Below are positions 16,770-28,900 of a stretch of DNA of 49,525 nucleotides, one piece after another; positions within the stretch are counted from its first letter, which is position 1; each line of letters opens with the position of its first letter. The notes under the pieces were generated by a model. That model saw nothing but the letters and a program-made list of their open reading frames with translations. It had not been told where the DNA came from and ran no database searches. Where the stretch lies: assembly GCA_904387305.1 (NCBI GenBank), contig CAJFLB010000016.1:1-49525 (forward strand), in the 5' to 3' direction. This DNA comes from an uncultured Clostridia bacterium (GTDB lineage: Bacteria; Bacillota; Clostridia; TANB77; CAG-508). A program made the translations under genes and the position numbers.

Positions 16770-19700
16770 ATGAAAAATAAGATTTTAAAAATTAGTGTAG
16801 TTATTTTATTAATTATGACACTAACTATGACTAATTTTATATTTTTAGGTTCAAGTCTTATAAGTTATGCAGCAGATGCAGTTAGTACGAACCACAAGAA
16901 TATAGAATTTGACGCTTATTTCAAAGATAGCAATGGGAAAAAAACAACAACATTAGAAAGAACAGCAAGCATGCAAGAAGCTTCTTTGTATTTGGCTGTT
17001 AACGTCAATACTGAGGGATTTTTTGTGGGGCAAGTAGAATTACAAAATTCTAACTTCAATATTGTAAGTTCTGAAAGTGAATTTGTAAGCAAGATTTCAG
17101 ACAATACAATTTATTTAAATCAATTAGATGTAGGAACAAGTGCGGAAATAGAAGTAAAAGTGAAACCAATTAATGATGAAGTTATGAATATAGATATGCT
17201 AGATTGTCAAAGTGAATTAACATTAACAGGTATTTATAGAGACAATACAGAAAAAGACATAGATATTGAAGCTACAAGAACAGTTGATATGCGATTATTA
17301 GAAGCAAATTCAAATACCAATGTAAAAAATCAAATAGAAGTTATTACAAATAAATTAGTGAAAATATCTGGAAAAGATAAAAGAGTTGTACAATTGTCAT
17401 TACACATGGGATTAAATGACAATAATTACCCAATAAAAGAAATTTATGCGAGAGTCAATGTACCAGAAATTAATGGAAAATTACCAGAAGTTATGACAGA
17501 TGTTCATCTAAACACAATGTCAGCATTTGATTATAAATATGAGAATGGCTATGTGGAAATAACATTAACAAATGAAGTAACACAAAATAATGATATCTTG
17601 TGGAGAAAACAAGGTGAAGAAAATGTTATTTTGACATATATTTATGATGCAGATGTAGAATTAGAAAATAAAGAAATTATTTCAGAAGAAAGTGTTACTT
17701 TACAAAATAGTAAAGTATTAACATCAAATGCTGGAAAAGTTACATTATCTAATGAAGAAATTGATTCTACAATAGAAGTAACAACCAAAAATTCTGAAGA
17801 AAGTATCTATAAAGGAAAACTATATTCAGGTATGGATAAACAATATGCTAGTCAAACTGTATTAGATGTAAACCTAGCCAATATAGAAGAATATATATCT
17901 ATAAGAGAAGAAGCAAGTAGATATGTACTTACTGATGGAGAAACAGATAGCAATATATATTACAATAGAACTGCTATTGCTAAAAAAGATTTTGATGCTA
18001 TATTTGGTAAAGATGGAAGAATTGAAATTTATAATGAAAATAATGAATTACTAGCAACTATAACAAGTGATACAGAAATAGATGACAATGGAAATATTAT
18101 GATTGATTATACAGGTAGAGAACCTAAAGGAATAGAAATAAGAACTTCTAGACCACTTACAGAAGGAAGTATAACTTTTACACATGCAAAAACAATCAGT
18201 GCTTCAGATGTCAATACTGTAAAAGCTGCAAATAGTATAGCAACTAGAGTGGTATATGGATATAACAATTATAGTGAAGAAGAATTAGCAATAAAAGGAG
18301 AAACATATACAACAGGTATAGAGAACGAAACAGAAATGATGATGCCACTTAATGAAACAACAACAGAAGCAAAATTAGAAATTAGTAGAAATACATTATC
18401 AACTATTGTAGCAAATGATATTGAAATGAAATTAATCTTAAAGACAGATGAAGAATCAAAAGATTTATATAGAAATCCAACCTTTACAATTGAATTACCA
18501 GAACAAGTCGAAAGTGTACAAATCAATAGTATTAATGTGCTATACGAAGATGAATTAACAATTGCAAATTGTACAGTTGATGGAAGATATATTACTATTC
18601 AAATGCAAGGAGAACAAACTGCATATAAAGCACAATCTGTGGAAGGTGCAAACATTATTATAAATGCAACAATTAATGTTAACAGAACATCTATTGCAAA
18701 ACCAGAAGCAATCAATGTAACTTATACAAACGAAAAAGCAAATGCTTACGCAAATAATGAAGGTGTTGGTAGAATTTCTCAAGAAATAGAAGTTGTAGCT
18801 CCAAAAGATGTAACTGTTATTAATCGTATAGATGCATTAGATGTAGAAACAATTGGAGAAGAAGAAACAACAAGAGTTAGTTTACAAAGAGGATCAGATG
18901 CTACACAAATGGAAGTTAGTTTTGAAATCATTAATAATAATGAAGAAAATGTAGACAATGTATCTATGGTAGGAACATTCCCAACAAAAACAGAAGAAAA
19001 TAACATAGATATAGCAGTTGTTGGTGGAGTTAATGTAGAAAATGGAACAGTATATTATACAGAAAATGAAAATGCGACAACAGATATAGAGAATGCAGAA
19101 AATGGATGGACAGAAAGTATAACAAATCCGACAGCCGTAAAGAAATATATGGTGAAAATGGATAATATCGCTTCAAGAAGTGCAATTAATGGTTCATATA
19201 CAATAGAAGTACCAGAGAACCTAGAATATAACCAAACAGCAACAGAAGGATATGAAGTAAACTATACAAAAGGACAAGCAAGAACTGAAAACACAGTAAA
19301 AGCAACAGAAATTTCAATGGAAACAGGTATTGGACCAAAGATAGAAACAAACTTAACTGCAACTGTAGCAGGAGAAGCATTAACAGATGCAAGCACAGTA
19401 AAAAATGGAGAAGTAATCAAATACAGAGTACAAGTATCAAATGTTGGTTCAGAAGATGTAAGTAATATTACTGTAAAAGGAATGATACCAGAAGGAACAA
19501 TCTTAGTTGAACCAGTGGATAATTATGAATATTCAGGAGCTTCATATTATAAAGAAATAGAAACAGATGCATTTGAAACAACAATCGAATCTTTACCTGT
19601 AGGAGATGTGACTTATGTAGAATATGAGGTAATGGTTAGCTCAAGCTTGGCAGATAGAACTTCAATTGCAAATATGGTAGAAATCAATTATTCAGATGTT

Positions 19701-21704
19701 GTGCAAGAAACAAATGAAGTTAAAGTTTTATCAGAAAGTGGAACCATAAGAGCAATGGCAAAAAGGGTAACAGATAGAAAAGTAGATTTATATGAATCAG
19801 GAGCAGTAGCATATTTTGCAATTGTTAAAAATATTACATCTGAAACCTTAAATAATGTAACTGTAAAAACAAATAAATCAGAAAATTTAGAAGTATCAAA
19901 ATTAAGCTTAATTACAGGTATGACTGAAGATGAAGTTTCAGATGATGATTTATATGAGATATCAGCAGATGAAATAATTGAAGTAAGGGAAGAAGATACT
20001 GGAAGTGTAGATGATGAAAATATCACAACAGAGACAATAGAATATAGTGATGAAATTAATATAGGAACATTAGAACCAGGAGAAGCAAAAGTATTAAGTT
20101 ATAATATGGTAATTAATAAAATGCCAGATAATACAGTAGACACTATCAATTTTTCAGTGGTAGCATCAGATGGACAAAAAGACCATAGATCAAATGTATG
20201 GAAAGATAGAGTAAACAGTTTTGATATTGATATGACAATGGAATCAAATACAGAAAGTGAATATGTCAAATCTGGAGATAATATTACTTATAACATCCAT
20301 GTAAAAAATGCGAGTACATCTGAAACATCTGGATTAGTGATAACAGACGAAATTCCTTCTCAATTAACAATCAATCGTGTTACAGTAGATGGAGAAGAAG
20401 TAGAATTCACAACAAATTATATTGAAATCAATAAAGAAATACCAGCAGATGGAGAAATGAACATTACAATAGAAACAGTTGTCAATTATTCAGCCGCAAG
20501 GGAAGATGCAGAAACAATTACCAACAGAGCGATAGCAAGTGTTTATGGAGAAGAAATCGCAACAACATCAGATTTGAATCACATAATAGAAGCAGATGTA
20601 ACTGATGACAATGGCCCAAATGGAGATGAAGAGAATGACAATAATAATACTGGTGACGAAGAAAATGGAGATATAGCAAATGGAGACAAAATGATAAGTG
20701 GTTTAGCATGGTATGACGAAAATGCGAATGGTAGAAAAGATGATGAAGAAACAACACTACAAAATGTAACAGTAAGATTGTTAAATGTAAACACAAATCA
20801 ATTTGTGAAAGATACTGAAGGAGACATATTAGAAACAACAACAAATCAAAATGGAATGTATGTTCTTGATAATATCACAACTGGTCAATACATTGCTATA
20901 TTTGAATATGATGCAGAACAATATTCATTAACGACATATAAAGCAGAAGGCATTAATGAAACAGAAAATTCTGATGTTAGATTAAATGAATTATTAATTG
21001 GAGATGAAAGACAAGAAGTTGCATCTACAGATATTATTCAGATAAATACACAGAATATATCAGATATTAATATTGGTTTAATAGAATTACAAAACTTTGA
21101 TTTAAAATTAGATAAATATATCAGTAGAATATTGGTTCAAAATTCTGCTGGAACAACAACAAGAGAATATAATAATGCGACAACAGCAAAAGTAGAACTA
21201 GATGCAAAAAAAATGAATGGTTCAAATGTTATTATTGAATATAATATTGTAGTAACAAATGTCGGAGAAGTAGCAGGATATGCTAGAAATATTGTAGATT
21301 ATCTACCAAGTGATTTAGAGTTTAGTTCAGAAATGAACAAAGATTGGTATGAAAGAGATAATGCATTATATACAACCGCATTAGGAAATGACATCATTAA
21401 CCCAGGAGAATCAAAAACTGTAACATTAACTTTAACAAAAACAATGGGAGAAGATAATTTAGTAACAAGAAACAATGCAGAAATTTATGAGGCATATAAT
21501 GATTTAGGACTAGAAGATGGAAATTCAACACCAGGTAATAATGTAAGTGGTGAAAATGATACTGGTTCAGCAGATGTAATTGTTAGTATAAGAACAGGTG
21601 GAGTTATATATATGACAATTGGAGTAATCACTGCAATTATAGTATTAGCTGGAATTGTTACAGGAATTATTGTAAAAAGAAAAAATGCTAAAGAGGAAAA
21701 TTAG
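16770..21704 (+). CDS. Giant DUF11/SdrD-B surface protein A
   Basis: A 1,644-residue secreted protein with a signal peptide (residues 1-35, ending SYAADA). The body is a chain of beta-sandwich domains. A DUF11-type domain occurs near residues 860-950 (VKNGEVIKYRVQVSNVGSED) and another near 1165-1255 (EYVKSGDNITYNIHVKN). A Cna-B/SdrD-B domain follows an Asp/Asn/Gly linker at ~1310-1400 (GLAWYDENANGRKDDEE), and the last domain is LDKYISRI with NVGEVAGYARNIVDYLP. The C-terminus is SIRTGG, a hydrophobic helix and a Lys/Arg tail, a sorting-signal layout without LPXTG. The gene lies 20 bases before a thioester adhesin, and the pair is repeated downstream. It is probably a wall-bound stalk or fibre. 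Confidence 0.8.
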   Translation: MKNKILKISVVILLIMTLTMTNFIFLGSSLISYAADAVSTNHKNIEFDAYFKDSNGKKTTTLERTASMQEASLYLAVNVNTEGFFVGQVELQNSNFNIVSSESEFVSKISDNTIYLNQLDVGTSAEIEVKVKPINDEVMNIDMLDCQSELTLTGIYRDNTEKDIDIEATRTVDMRLLEANSNTNVKNQIEVITNKLVKISGKDKRVVQLSLHMGLNDNNYPIKEIYARVNVPEINGKLPEVMTDVHLNTMSAFDYKYENGYVEITLTNEVTQNNDILWRKQGEENVILTYIYDADVELENKEIISEESVTLQNSKVLTSNAGKVTLSNEEIDSTIEVTTKNSEESIYKGKLYSGMDKQYASQTVLDVNLANIEEYISIREEASRYVLTDGETDSNIYYNRTAIAKKDFDAIFGKDGRIEIYNENNELLATITSDTEIDDNGNIMIDYTGREPKGIEIRTSRPLTEGSITFTHAKTISASDVNTVKAANSIATRVVYGYNNYSEEELAIKGETYTTGIENETEMMMPLNETTTEAKLEISRNTLSTIVANDIEMKLILKTDEESKDLYRNPTFTIELPEQVESVQINSINVLYEDELTIANCTVDGRYITIQMQGEQTAYKAQSVEGANIIINATINVNRTSIAKPEAINVTYTNEKANAYANNEGVGRISQEIEVVAPKDVTVINRIDALDVETIGEEETTRVSLQRGSDATQMEVSFEIINNNEENVDNVSMVGTFPTKTEENNIDIAVVGGVNVENGTVYYTENENATTDIENAENGWTESITNPTAVKKYMVKMDNIASRSAINGSYTIEVPENLEYNQTATEGYEVNYTKGQARTENTVKATEISMETGIGPKIETNLTATVAGEALTDASTVKNGEVIKYRVQVSNVGSEDVSNITVKGMIPEGTILVEPVDNYEYSGASYYKEIETDAFETTIESLPVGDVTYVEYEVMVSSSLADRTSIANMVEINYSDVVQETNEVKVLSESGTIRAMAKRVTDRKVDLYESGAVAYFAIVKNITSETLNNVTVKTNKSENLEVSKLSLITGMTEDEVSDDDLYEISADEIIEVREEDTGSVDDENITTETIEYSDEINIGTLEPGEAKVLSYNMVINKMPDNTVDTINFSVVASDGQKDHRSNVWKDRVNSFDIDMTMESNTESEYVKSGDNITYNIHVKNASTSETSGLVITDEIPSQLTINRVTVDGEEVEFTTNYIEINKEIPADGEMNITIETVVNYSAAREDAETITNRAIASVYGEEIATTSDLNHIIEADVTDDNGPNGDEENDNNNTGDEENGDIANGDKMISGLAWYDENANGRKDDEETTLQNVTVRLLNVNTNQFVKDTEGDILETTTNQNGMYVLDNITTGQYIAIFEYDAEQYSLTTYKAEGINETENSDVRLNELLIGDERQEVASTDIIQINTQNISDINIGLIELQNFDLKLDKYISRILVQNSAGTTTREYNNATTAKVELDAKKMNGSNVIIEYNIVVTNVGEVAGYARNIVDYLPSDLEFSSEMNKDWYERDNALYTTALGNDIINPGESKTVTLTLTKTMGEDNLVTRNNAEIYEAYNDLGLEDGNSTPGNNVSGENDTGSADVIVSIRTGGVIYMTIGVITAIIVLAGIVTGIIVKRKNAKEEN

Positions 21705-21724
21705 AAAGGAAAGGAGGGAAAGAA

Positions 21725-24700
21725 ATGAGTAAAATGAAAAAACTACTAATTGGGTTTATTGTAATGGCACTTGCTATACTGGCATTTGCGAATATAACAA
21801 ATGCAGCATATAGTGTGGGTCAAACTGTAAAAATAAATTATACAGATTACGCAAATGATGATAACTTATTTTGTGTTGAACATCACCAAAATTTAAGAGG
21901 AAAAAAAGTAACATATAAAGTAATTTCTCAAGTAGATATAGAAGGAAATGTATCAACAGACAATGAAGGAAAAAGTATAGAAAGTTGGCATAATGCAAAA
22001 CTTGCCTATATATTATCATCAACAAATAATGGAAGTAGCAAACAAAGCAGTCCAGTACAAAATGCTGTATGGAATTATATGTACACATGGATGACAAATG
22101 TAGGGCAATATCATGCAGGACTATATCAAGGATTTGCAAGTAATGTAAAAGGAAACGATACACCTTTAGATGATCAAGGCTCAGATTATGCAAATGAAAT
22201 AGAAAATATAGAATTCATAGATAATACTCACAAGGAAGCGATTAAGGTACAGTCAGATGGAGACTATATAAAAGTAGGTCCATTTAATTGGAGTTTTTCA
22301 GGAAATTTAAATAATATAGAAGTCAAAGATCAAGATGGAAATGCAGTTAGTGGTATAACTTTTAGTACATATTTAGGAACCACATCAAATACAATTGGTG
22401 TTGGAGATATACAATCAGAAAAAGATTTCTATATCTATATACCAATCAGTAGTGGTATTAATAAGATTACAACAATTACGGCAAGTGGTAGTGTAGAGAC
22501 AAAAGGTGTAACCATTTGGTTTTTAGAATCACAAAGTGGAGCAAAATATCAAAACTTGATTGCAAGAGAACCATATACAGCACCATATGATTACGAAACA
22601 GATTTTGAATATGATATTGACTTGTTAGGAAATTTGAGAGTTATAAAAGTAAATAAGGACAACCATGAAATTAGGTTACAAGGTGTTGGCTTCAAAATCC
22701 AAAATAAAGAAACAGGATTATATGTTCATCAAGCTGCCGATGGAACAATCACTTATGTAGAAGAAAGTGAAGCAACAGAATTTGTAACAGATGAAAATGG
22801 AGAAATCTTAATAGAAAACTTGATTGTAGGAACATATATAGCATATGAAACACAAAATCCAAATTATGGATATGAAATCATATCAGATGGTGTAGAACAT
22901 ACGGTTATTGTAGACAAAACAGAAGAGTTTGTAATAGAAAATAAACAAATCTATGTAAAACTTTCTGGATATGTATGGCTAGATAAACAATCAGGAAAAC
23001 AATCATTAAGAAATAGTCTATACAGAGATGATGTAAATGATGATGCAGACGAATTATTAGAAGGTGTTATTGTAAGATTAATTGATAGAACAACTGGAGA
23101 AGTGGTAAAAAATGATAATGGAGAAGACTTCTATGCAGAAACAAAAGAAATCGATTTAGGAGATAGCATTATCAGATATTATCAGTTTGTAGATGTTAGA
23201 GTAGATAATTTAGAGAATTATTATATAGAATTTGAATATGACGGATTAACATATACAAATGTAACACCACATATCGATATGGATAATGGTTCAAAAGCAG
23301 CAGAAAATCCAGAAGTTAGAGATACATTTAATAAAGGATTTAGTACAATTGAAGGTGCCTCTCAAACAACAGGTGTTGCATTAGATGAAAATGGAAATGT
23401 GGCACATGAATTAACATATAATAAAGATACAGAACAACATACATCAACTTTCATTAATGAAGGATTACCAGTTGGCCAATATCCAATCACAGCAAACACG
23501 GATGAAACAGACTATATGATAAATGAGCAATTTGAATATGGAATGGAGGAAATCCCATATATCAATTTAGGATTATATGAAAGAACACAACCAGATTTGG
23601 CATTAATCAAAGATATGCAAAATGTAAGACTTGCAATCAATGGATATCAACATATATATGAATATGCACAAAGATTTAAAAATCTAGAAGAACAAGAAGC
23701 AGATGGAGATTATAGTGATACAGCATTTAATGTTGGTGTTAAATTTGCAAGTGAATATGTAGATGATTCTTATACAAGAGCAATTTATAAAGCAGATTAT
23801 GAATATGTAAATGAAGAAGATAGTAGTAGAGAATTAAAAGTATATGTGACTTATAGAATTGGTGTCATGAATGAATCAAGTGGTCTAATTACACAAGTAA
23901 ATAATTTAGTAGACTATTTTGATAGCAGATATACAATTGTTGCAGCAGGTACAGGAATTAATGAAGAAGGAATCATTACTGGAAACATTGAATATGACCA
24001 AGAGACATACAATGATGAATATTCAAAAGCAATTATCCATACAAATTCAAGAATAGAATATGGAAAAACAAATGAATTCTATGTACAATTTGAATTAAGT
24101 AGAGAAGCAGTTCTAGAAATTTTGAATGACAGAGAAACATTAGATAATGTTGTAGAAATTAATTCATATTCAACATTTGATGGAAATGGAAGTGTATATG
24201 CAGGTGTAGATACTGATTCTAACCCAGGAAATGCAATACCAGGTGATATGTCAACATATGAAGATGATACAGATTCAAGTCCATCATTGAAACTAGAAGT
24301 AGCTGACGCAAGAGAAATCACAGGTAAAGTATTCTTAGACTCTACATCAGGAGAATTATTAACAGGACAAATTAGACAAGGTAGTGGACAATATGAAGAA
24401 GGAGAAACAGGAATATCAGGAGTAGAAGTAAAACTTACGGAAAATACAGGAACAGGATTAGTTTACACAGCTACAACAGATGATAACGGTGATTTCTATA
24501 TCTCAGATTTCATACCAGGAGATTACACATTAACTTATACCTGGGGAGATGAAACATATACAGTACAAAACTATAAAGGAACCATATATGATAAAGAAAG
24601 ATATGATGCAAATGTTGCAAATAAAGAATGGTATAAAACAGATGTAGAAACAAGATGGACAGATGCAATAGATGATTATGATACAAGATTAGCAATTGAT

Positions 24701-25690
24701 GAAGAATTAAACGAAATCACAAATACAACTGAAATCACTATCAACAAAATGGATTCTACAACACCAACTTTAGGAATAGGTGTAGAATATGACACAACCT
24801 ACACAGCATCTTATGGAGACAGATATGTATATAGAATCGAAAATGTTGACTTTGGTATTGTAGAAAGAGCAAGACAAGATATATCATTGGATAAGAGAGT
24901 AAGCACAATGAAACTTACACTAGCAAATGGCCAACCATTAGTAGATTTACAAATAACAGAAGATGGACAGCTAGAAGGACAAACAGGAAATGTAACATAT
25001 TTACCACCATCAGCAGGTTCAACACCAGCAAATGGAATGGTAAGACTTGAATTAGATAGTGAGTTAATACAAGGTTCAAGATTAGAAATTGGATATGAAA
25101 TTAAAGCAACAAATAATAGTGAATTAGATTATATGTCAGAAAACTATTATAAATATGGTATCATAGAAGGTGATGTTATAACAATCACACCATCAGCAAT
25201 TATAGATTATCTAGACAGTGATTGGGATTTTGATGCAGCAAGTAACCCAGATTGGGAAGCAATACAAAAAGATGATAGTAGGATTTCATTAGCAGAAGAG
25301 GTTAGAAATTCAACATCAATCGATGGGGCAAAATTATTCTATACAGAAGCATTAGCAGGATATGATTTACAACCAACAGAAAGTGCAACGGTTATGCTAA
25401 ATGTATCTAAATTATTAACATCATCAGAAGATATTGAACTAGGAAATGAGACAGAAATTGTTAAAGTAGAGAAACCAGGAGGATCAAATATCACTTCAAC
25501 ACCAGGTAACTATGTACCAGGTACAGGACCAGCAATAGAAGGTGATGATGATATGGCAGAGATTGTGATTATAACACCAAATACTGGTGAAAACTTAAAT
25601 TATATTTTACCAATAACCATTGGAATAATCGCATGTATTATAATAGGTGTTGGAATTTTCTACATCAAGAAAAAAGTACTAAAAAGATAG
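21725..25690 (+). CDS. Thioester-domain adhesin A
   Basis: A 1,321-residue secreted protein with a signal peptide (1-27, cut after TNA). Residues 28-290 form a probable thioester (TED) domain. Cys50 lies in FCVE, fitting the [YFL]C-hydrophobic-polar motif, and Gln112 lies in VQNAV, fitting the second class I TED motif. Such Cys-Gln thioesters bind amines of host proteins covalently. A SpaA/Cna-B domain follows (LRVIKVNKDNHE, ~305-410), then SdrD-B domains (SGYVWLDKQSG at ~420; GKVFLDSTSG at ~870) and DUF11-like regions. The C-terminus is TPNTGEN at residue 1284, a hydrophobic helix and KKKVLKR. AGGAGGG precedes the ATG. It is co-transcribed with protein A. Confidence 0.82.
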   Translation: MSKMKKLLIGFIVMALAILAFANITNAAYSVGQTVKINYTDYANDDNLFCVEHHQNLRGKKVTYKVISQVDIEGNVSTDNEGKSIESWHNAKLAYILSSTNNGSSKQSSPVQNAVWNYMYTWMTNVGQYHAGLYQGFASNVKGNDTPLDDQGSDYANEIENIEFIDNTHKEAIKVQSDGDYIKVGPFNWSFSGNLNNIEVKDQDGNAVSGITFSTYLGTTSNTIGVGDIQSEKDFYIYIPISSGINKITTITASGSVETKGVTIWFLESQSGAKYQNLIAREPYTAPYDYETDFEYDIDLLGNLRVIKVNKDNHEIRLQGVGFKIQNKETGLYVHQAADGTITYVEESEATEFVTDENGEILIENLIVGTYIAYETQNPNYGYEIISDGVEHTVIVDKTEEFVIENKQIYVKLSGYVWLDKQSGKQSLRNSLYRDDVNDDADELLEGVIVRLIDRTTGEVVKNDNGEDFYAETKEIDLGDSIIRYYQFVDVRVDNLENYYIEFEYDGLTYTNVTPHIDMDNGSKAAENPEVRDTFNKGFSTIEGASQTTGVALDENGNVAHELTYNKDTEQHTSTFINEGLPVGQYPITANTDETDYMINEQFEYGMEEIPYINLGLYERTQPDLALIKDMQNVRLAINGYQHIYEYAQRFKNLEEQEADGDYSDTAFNVGVKFASEYVDDSYTRAIYKADYEYVNEEDSSRELKVYVTYRIGVMNESSGLITQVNNLVDYFDSRYTIVAAGTGINEEGIITGNIEYDQETYNDEYSKAIIHTNSRIEYGKTNEFYVQFELSREAVLEILNDRETLDNVVEINSYSTFDGNGSVYAGVDTDSNPGNAIPGDMSTYEDDTDSSPSLKLEVADAREITGKVFLDSTSGELLTGQIRQGSGQYEEGETGISGVEVKLTENTGTGLVYTATTDDNGDFYISDFIPGDYTLTYTWGDETYTVQNYKGTIYDKERYDANVANKEWYKTDVETRWTDAIDDYDTRLAIDEELNEITNTTEITINKMDSTTPTLGIGVEYDTTYTASYGDRYVYRIENVDFGIVERARQDISLDKRVSTMKLTLANGQPLVDLQITEDGQLEGQTGNVTYLPPSAGSTPANGMVRLELDSELIQGSRLEIGYEIKATNNSELDYMSENYYKYGIIEGDVITITPSAIIDYLDSDWDFDAASNPDWEAIQKDDSRISLAEEVRNSTSIDGAKLFYTEALAGYDLQPTESATVMLNVSKLLTSSEDIELGNETEIVKVEKPGGSNITSTPGNYVPGTGPAIEGDDDMAEIVIITPNTGENLNYILPITIGIIACIIIGVGIFYIKKKVLKR

Positions 25691-25693
25691 AAT

Positions 25694-25724
25694 AAAAAGA
25701 GAGTTTTAGGACTCTCTTTTTTTT
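25694..25724 (+). terminator. Intrinsic terminator after the first surface module
   Basis: An 11-base-pair stem (25694-25704 with 25711-25721) with a 6-base loop is followed by more T. It ends the first two-gene unit and shows that the second unit is transcribed separately. Confidence 0.8.
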
Positions 25725-25754
25725 GTCCCAAACAGAAACGTCCCCAATTGGACA
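25724..25754 (-). repeat. GGGGACG-family palindromic repeat, copy C
   Basis: A 31-base element read on the minus strand as TGTCC...GGGGACGTTTCTG...GGGACA. It differs from the copy at 5519-5549 at only a few positions and lies in the opposite orientation. Like that copy, it sits directly behind a gene end, here touching the terminator T-run. Confidence 0.7.
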
Positions 25755-25904
25755 TACGCAAATAAGGGAATGACGAAAAAAATTTAGAAAAAGAAAAATT
25801 TGTAATAAAAATGAAACAAAAAAATAAAAAAAATGTCATAAAATGAAGAAGTAAGCATCCCTAAAGGAAAAAAATGTAGTTTAGAAATTTCCAAAAACCT
25901 CCTA

Positions 25905-25933
25905 TTGAAAAGATGAAACATTCGCGCTAAAGT
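25905..25933 (+). promoter_or_regulatory. Probable promoter of the second surface module
   Basis: TTGAAA at 25905-25910 and the weaker TAAAGT at 25928-25933 are 17 bases apart, about 27 bases before the ATG at 25960. The rest of the 269-base gap from 25691 holds the terminator and the repeat, with nothing else seen. Confidence 0.45.
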
Positions 25934-25959
25934 AAATATAAAAGATAGGGGGAAAATAT

Positions 25960-28900
25960 ATGAGTACGTATTGGAAGAACAAAAAATCATTATTCATAGC
26001 AGTTATGTTTGCAATAGTTTTGCTATTATTTGGCTCTCATCTAGTTATTGCTGACGAAGCTAATAACAACGAGACACAAGAAACGACAGTAGATATTGCT
26101 ATCAGCCAGGAAATAGAAAAATATTTACCTGTAGATGATAGTAGTGTATTGTTGCAACAAAAAGTTAGGATAGAAAGTAGTAATATTGCAGGCAAAGAAC
26201 AGGAAGATATCTATGTAAGTGTGCCAAAACTTATGGATAAACTTCCTAATACAGCAGTTGTATTGTACAATGGTCAAAAATTACAGGACAATTTATATTC
26301 TTATGCAATGGAAGAAGGACAATTATTTATTCAAAATTTAAATAGCCAAAATGTAATGGACAATACAGCAGAATATACAATTATTTGTGGATATATGGAT
26401 ACTGCCGTACAAGAAGTATCGATCTATTCAAGAGTAGATGTAAATATGAAATTAGTAGATAATGCTAATATATTTAGCAGTCAAAATGATTATGAAGCAA
26501 CGATAAATCTAATGGGAAATAAAGTTAGTGTATTAGGAAGAATGAGTAATCCAATACCTAAAGGACATATGTATTCTGTAAATAAAGAGAACATTAGATT
26601 TGCAGATCAATATAATGTAGAAATTTCAAATTTGCAAGAAATATCAGAAATCAACATAAATAATAGTGATTTAAATTTTATATTAGAAGACGAGAGTACT
26701 TTACCAGCTGATGAATATATGTTCTTTGATACTACCATTATTAATAAAGAAAACATGATAAAAATACTTGGAGAAGAGGGGCAAATCCAAGTATTAGATG
26801 AAAATAATGAAATTATATATGTAATTAATAATGCCACAGAAGCAGATGAAAATGGAGATATTCGAATAGAATATGGAGCTAATACATTAGTTAGAAATAT
26901 TAAATTTCATACAACTACACCAAAAGAAATAGGTGTATTACAAATTACAAATATAAAACATCTTGATACAAATATAAATTATGATATAGAACAAATCAAA
27001 AGTTTTAGAAGGCTATCTGAAAAAATTATTGTAAATGATAGTGAAACAGTTACAAGTATAAATTTAGAAGAACCAAAAACAACTATTGCACTAGAAACAA
27101 GTAAAGATCAATTAGATACTACGAATGAGCAAAATGAATTAGAAATAAACGTAACTCTAAAAGCAAATGAACCTACAGAAAAACTATTTAACAATCCATA
27201 TATCGAGATTATATTACCAAATCAAGTAGAAAGTATAACACCAACAGAAGACATTAAATTATTATATGATGAGGAATTACATATCAGTAACTATGAAATT
27301 GAAAATAATGTGATTAGAGTTTATATAGAAGGACAACAAAGCAATTATAAAGATGGAATTGTGGAAGGTGCCGTTCTAAACCTAAAATTAAATGTAAAAC
27401 TAAATAATAAAGCAACAGATAGTCAAGAAAAAGTTCAAGTGAAATGTGTAAATGATGGAGAAGAAACACTTACAGAAGGTACAATGAATATCATAACACC
27501 AAAAGATGTTATAATGGTAAATTCTATAGAAGAATTAAATGTAGAAACAGTAGGGGAATCAAATACAGAACAAGTTACAGTATTGCCAAGTGATACAAAT
27601 AGAAGTTATCAAATAAAATCACAAGTCATTGTAAATAAAGATAACATGAAAGATGTTACTATTGTAGGAGATTTACCAACAGATTCAAATGTTGCTAATC
27701 AAAATGGACAAATATTAGAAAATAACATGGGTATGACACTAACATCAGATGTTATAACAAATATAGAGGGACAGGCTGTTTATTACACAAATAATGCAAA
27801 TGCTTCAAATGATTTACAAGATCCAAATAATGGATGGTCTATGGAAAGACCAGAAGATGCAAGTAAGTATTTAATTATGATTCCAGAAATGAACAGAGCA
27901 AATACAGTAGATGTAGAATATACTGTGCAAACAGATTCACAAATGGAATATAATGAAACAGCATATCAAGGATATTATGTACAATATGCAAATGAAGATA
28001 GAACTGTGACAAATACAGCAGAAGCTAACTATTTAGCATTAACAACAGGACAAGGTCCAGAATTACAAGTTAACTTATCTGCTAAATTAGGAAATCAAAA
28101 CCTACAAGAAAATGATACTGTAAAAAAAGGTGAAGTTATTCAATATATAGTACAAGTAAGTAACACAGGAAATGAAGATGTTAGCAATGTTATGATTAAA
28201 GGGCAAATACCAGAAGGAACAGTTTATGTTGAACCTATAGAAGATTATCAATATTATACAGGTCAATATTATCAAGAAATTGATAAACAAGAACATGAAA
28301 TGACAATTGAATACCTACCTGTAGGACAAAGTATACAATTAAGCTACGAAGTAAGAGTAAAAAGTGACATAGAAGTTGGAGCTATTCTAACAGGAAAATC
28401 AACAATTGAATACAATGGAATTACAAAAGAAAGTGCCGAATTAAGAAATATAGTTGAAGATGCAAAAGTAAGAATTAGTATAAAATCAACACTAAATGAT
28501 GAAGTAGAGGTTGTAGAAGGGGCAATTATCCAATATCAAGCTATTGTAGAAAATATGACCAATGAACCTCAAGAAAATCTACAATTAACATGGAATGCAT
28601 CTGACGGATTTATATTTCAATCACAACAATTCAAAGAACCAGAAGGAGAGACAATTGAGTCTAATGTATTGACAATCGATAGAATAGAAGCAAACGGCAG
28701 AGTGGTGATTAATGCAATTTTTGGTGCAACCAATATTACAGAACAAATACAAGTAATTGACATATATGTAGATGTAACACAAGAATCAGATCAAATACAT
28801 TCAAATCTTTGGACAGAAAATATTATTAGTTTAACCCATTTTGATGTGTCACTATCTGCTAATAATGAAGGAGAATATTTAGAACCAGGAGATGAAATTA

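Noticed and set aside
20518..20844. Minus-strand frame rich in Leu, His and Cys opposite the surface protein
   Set aside because: Its composition is what the reverse complement of Glu/Asn/Asp codons gives; it is a shadow.
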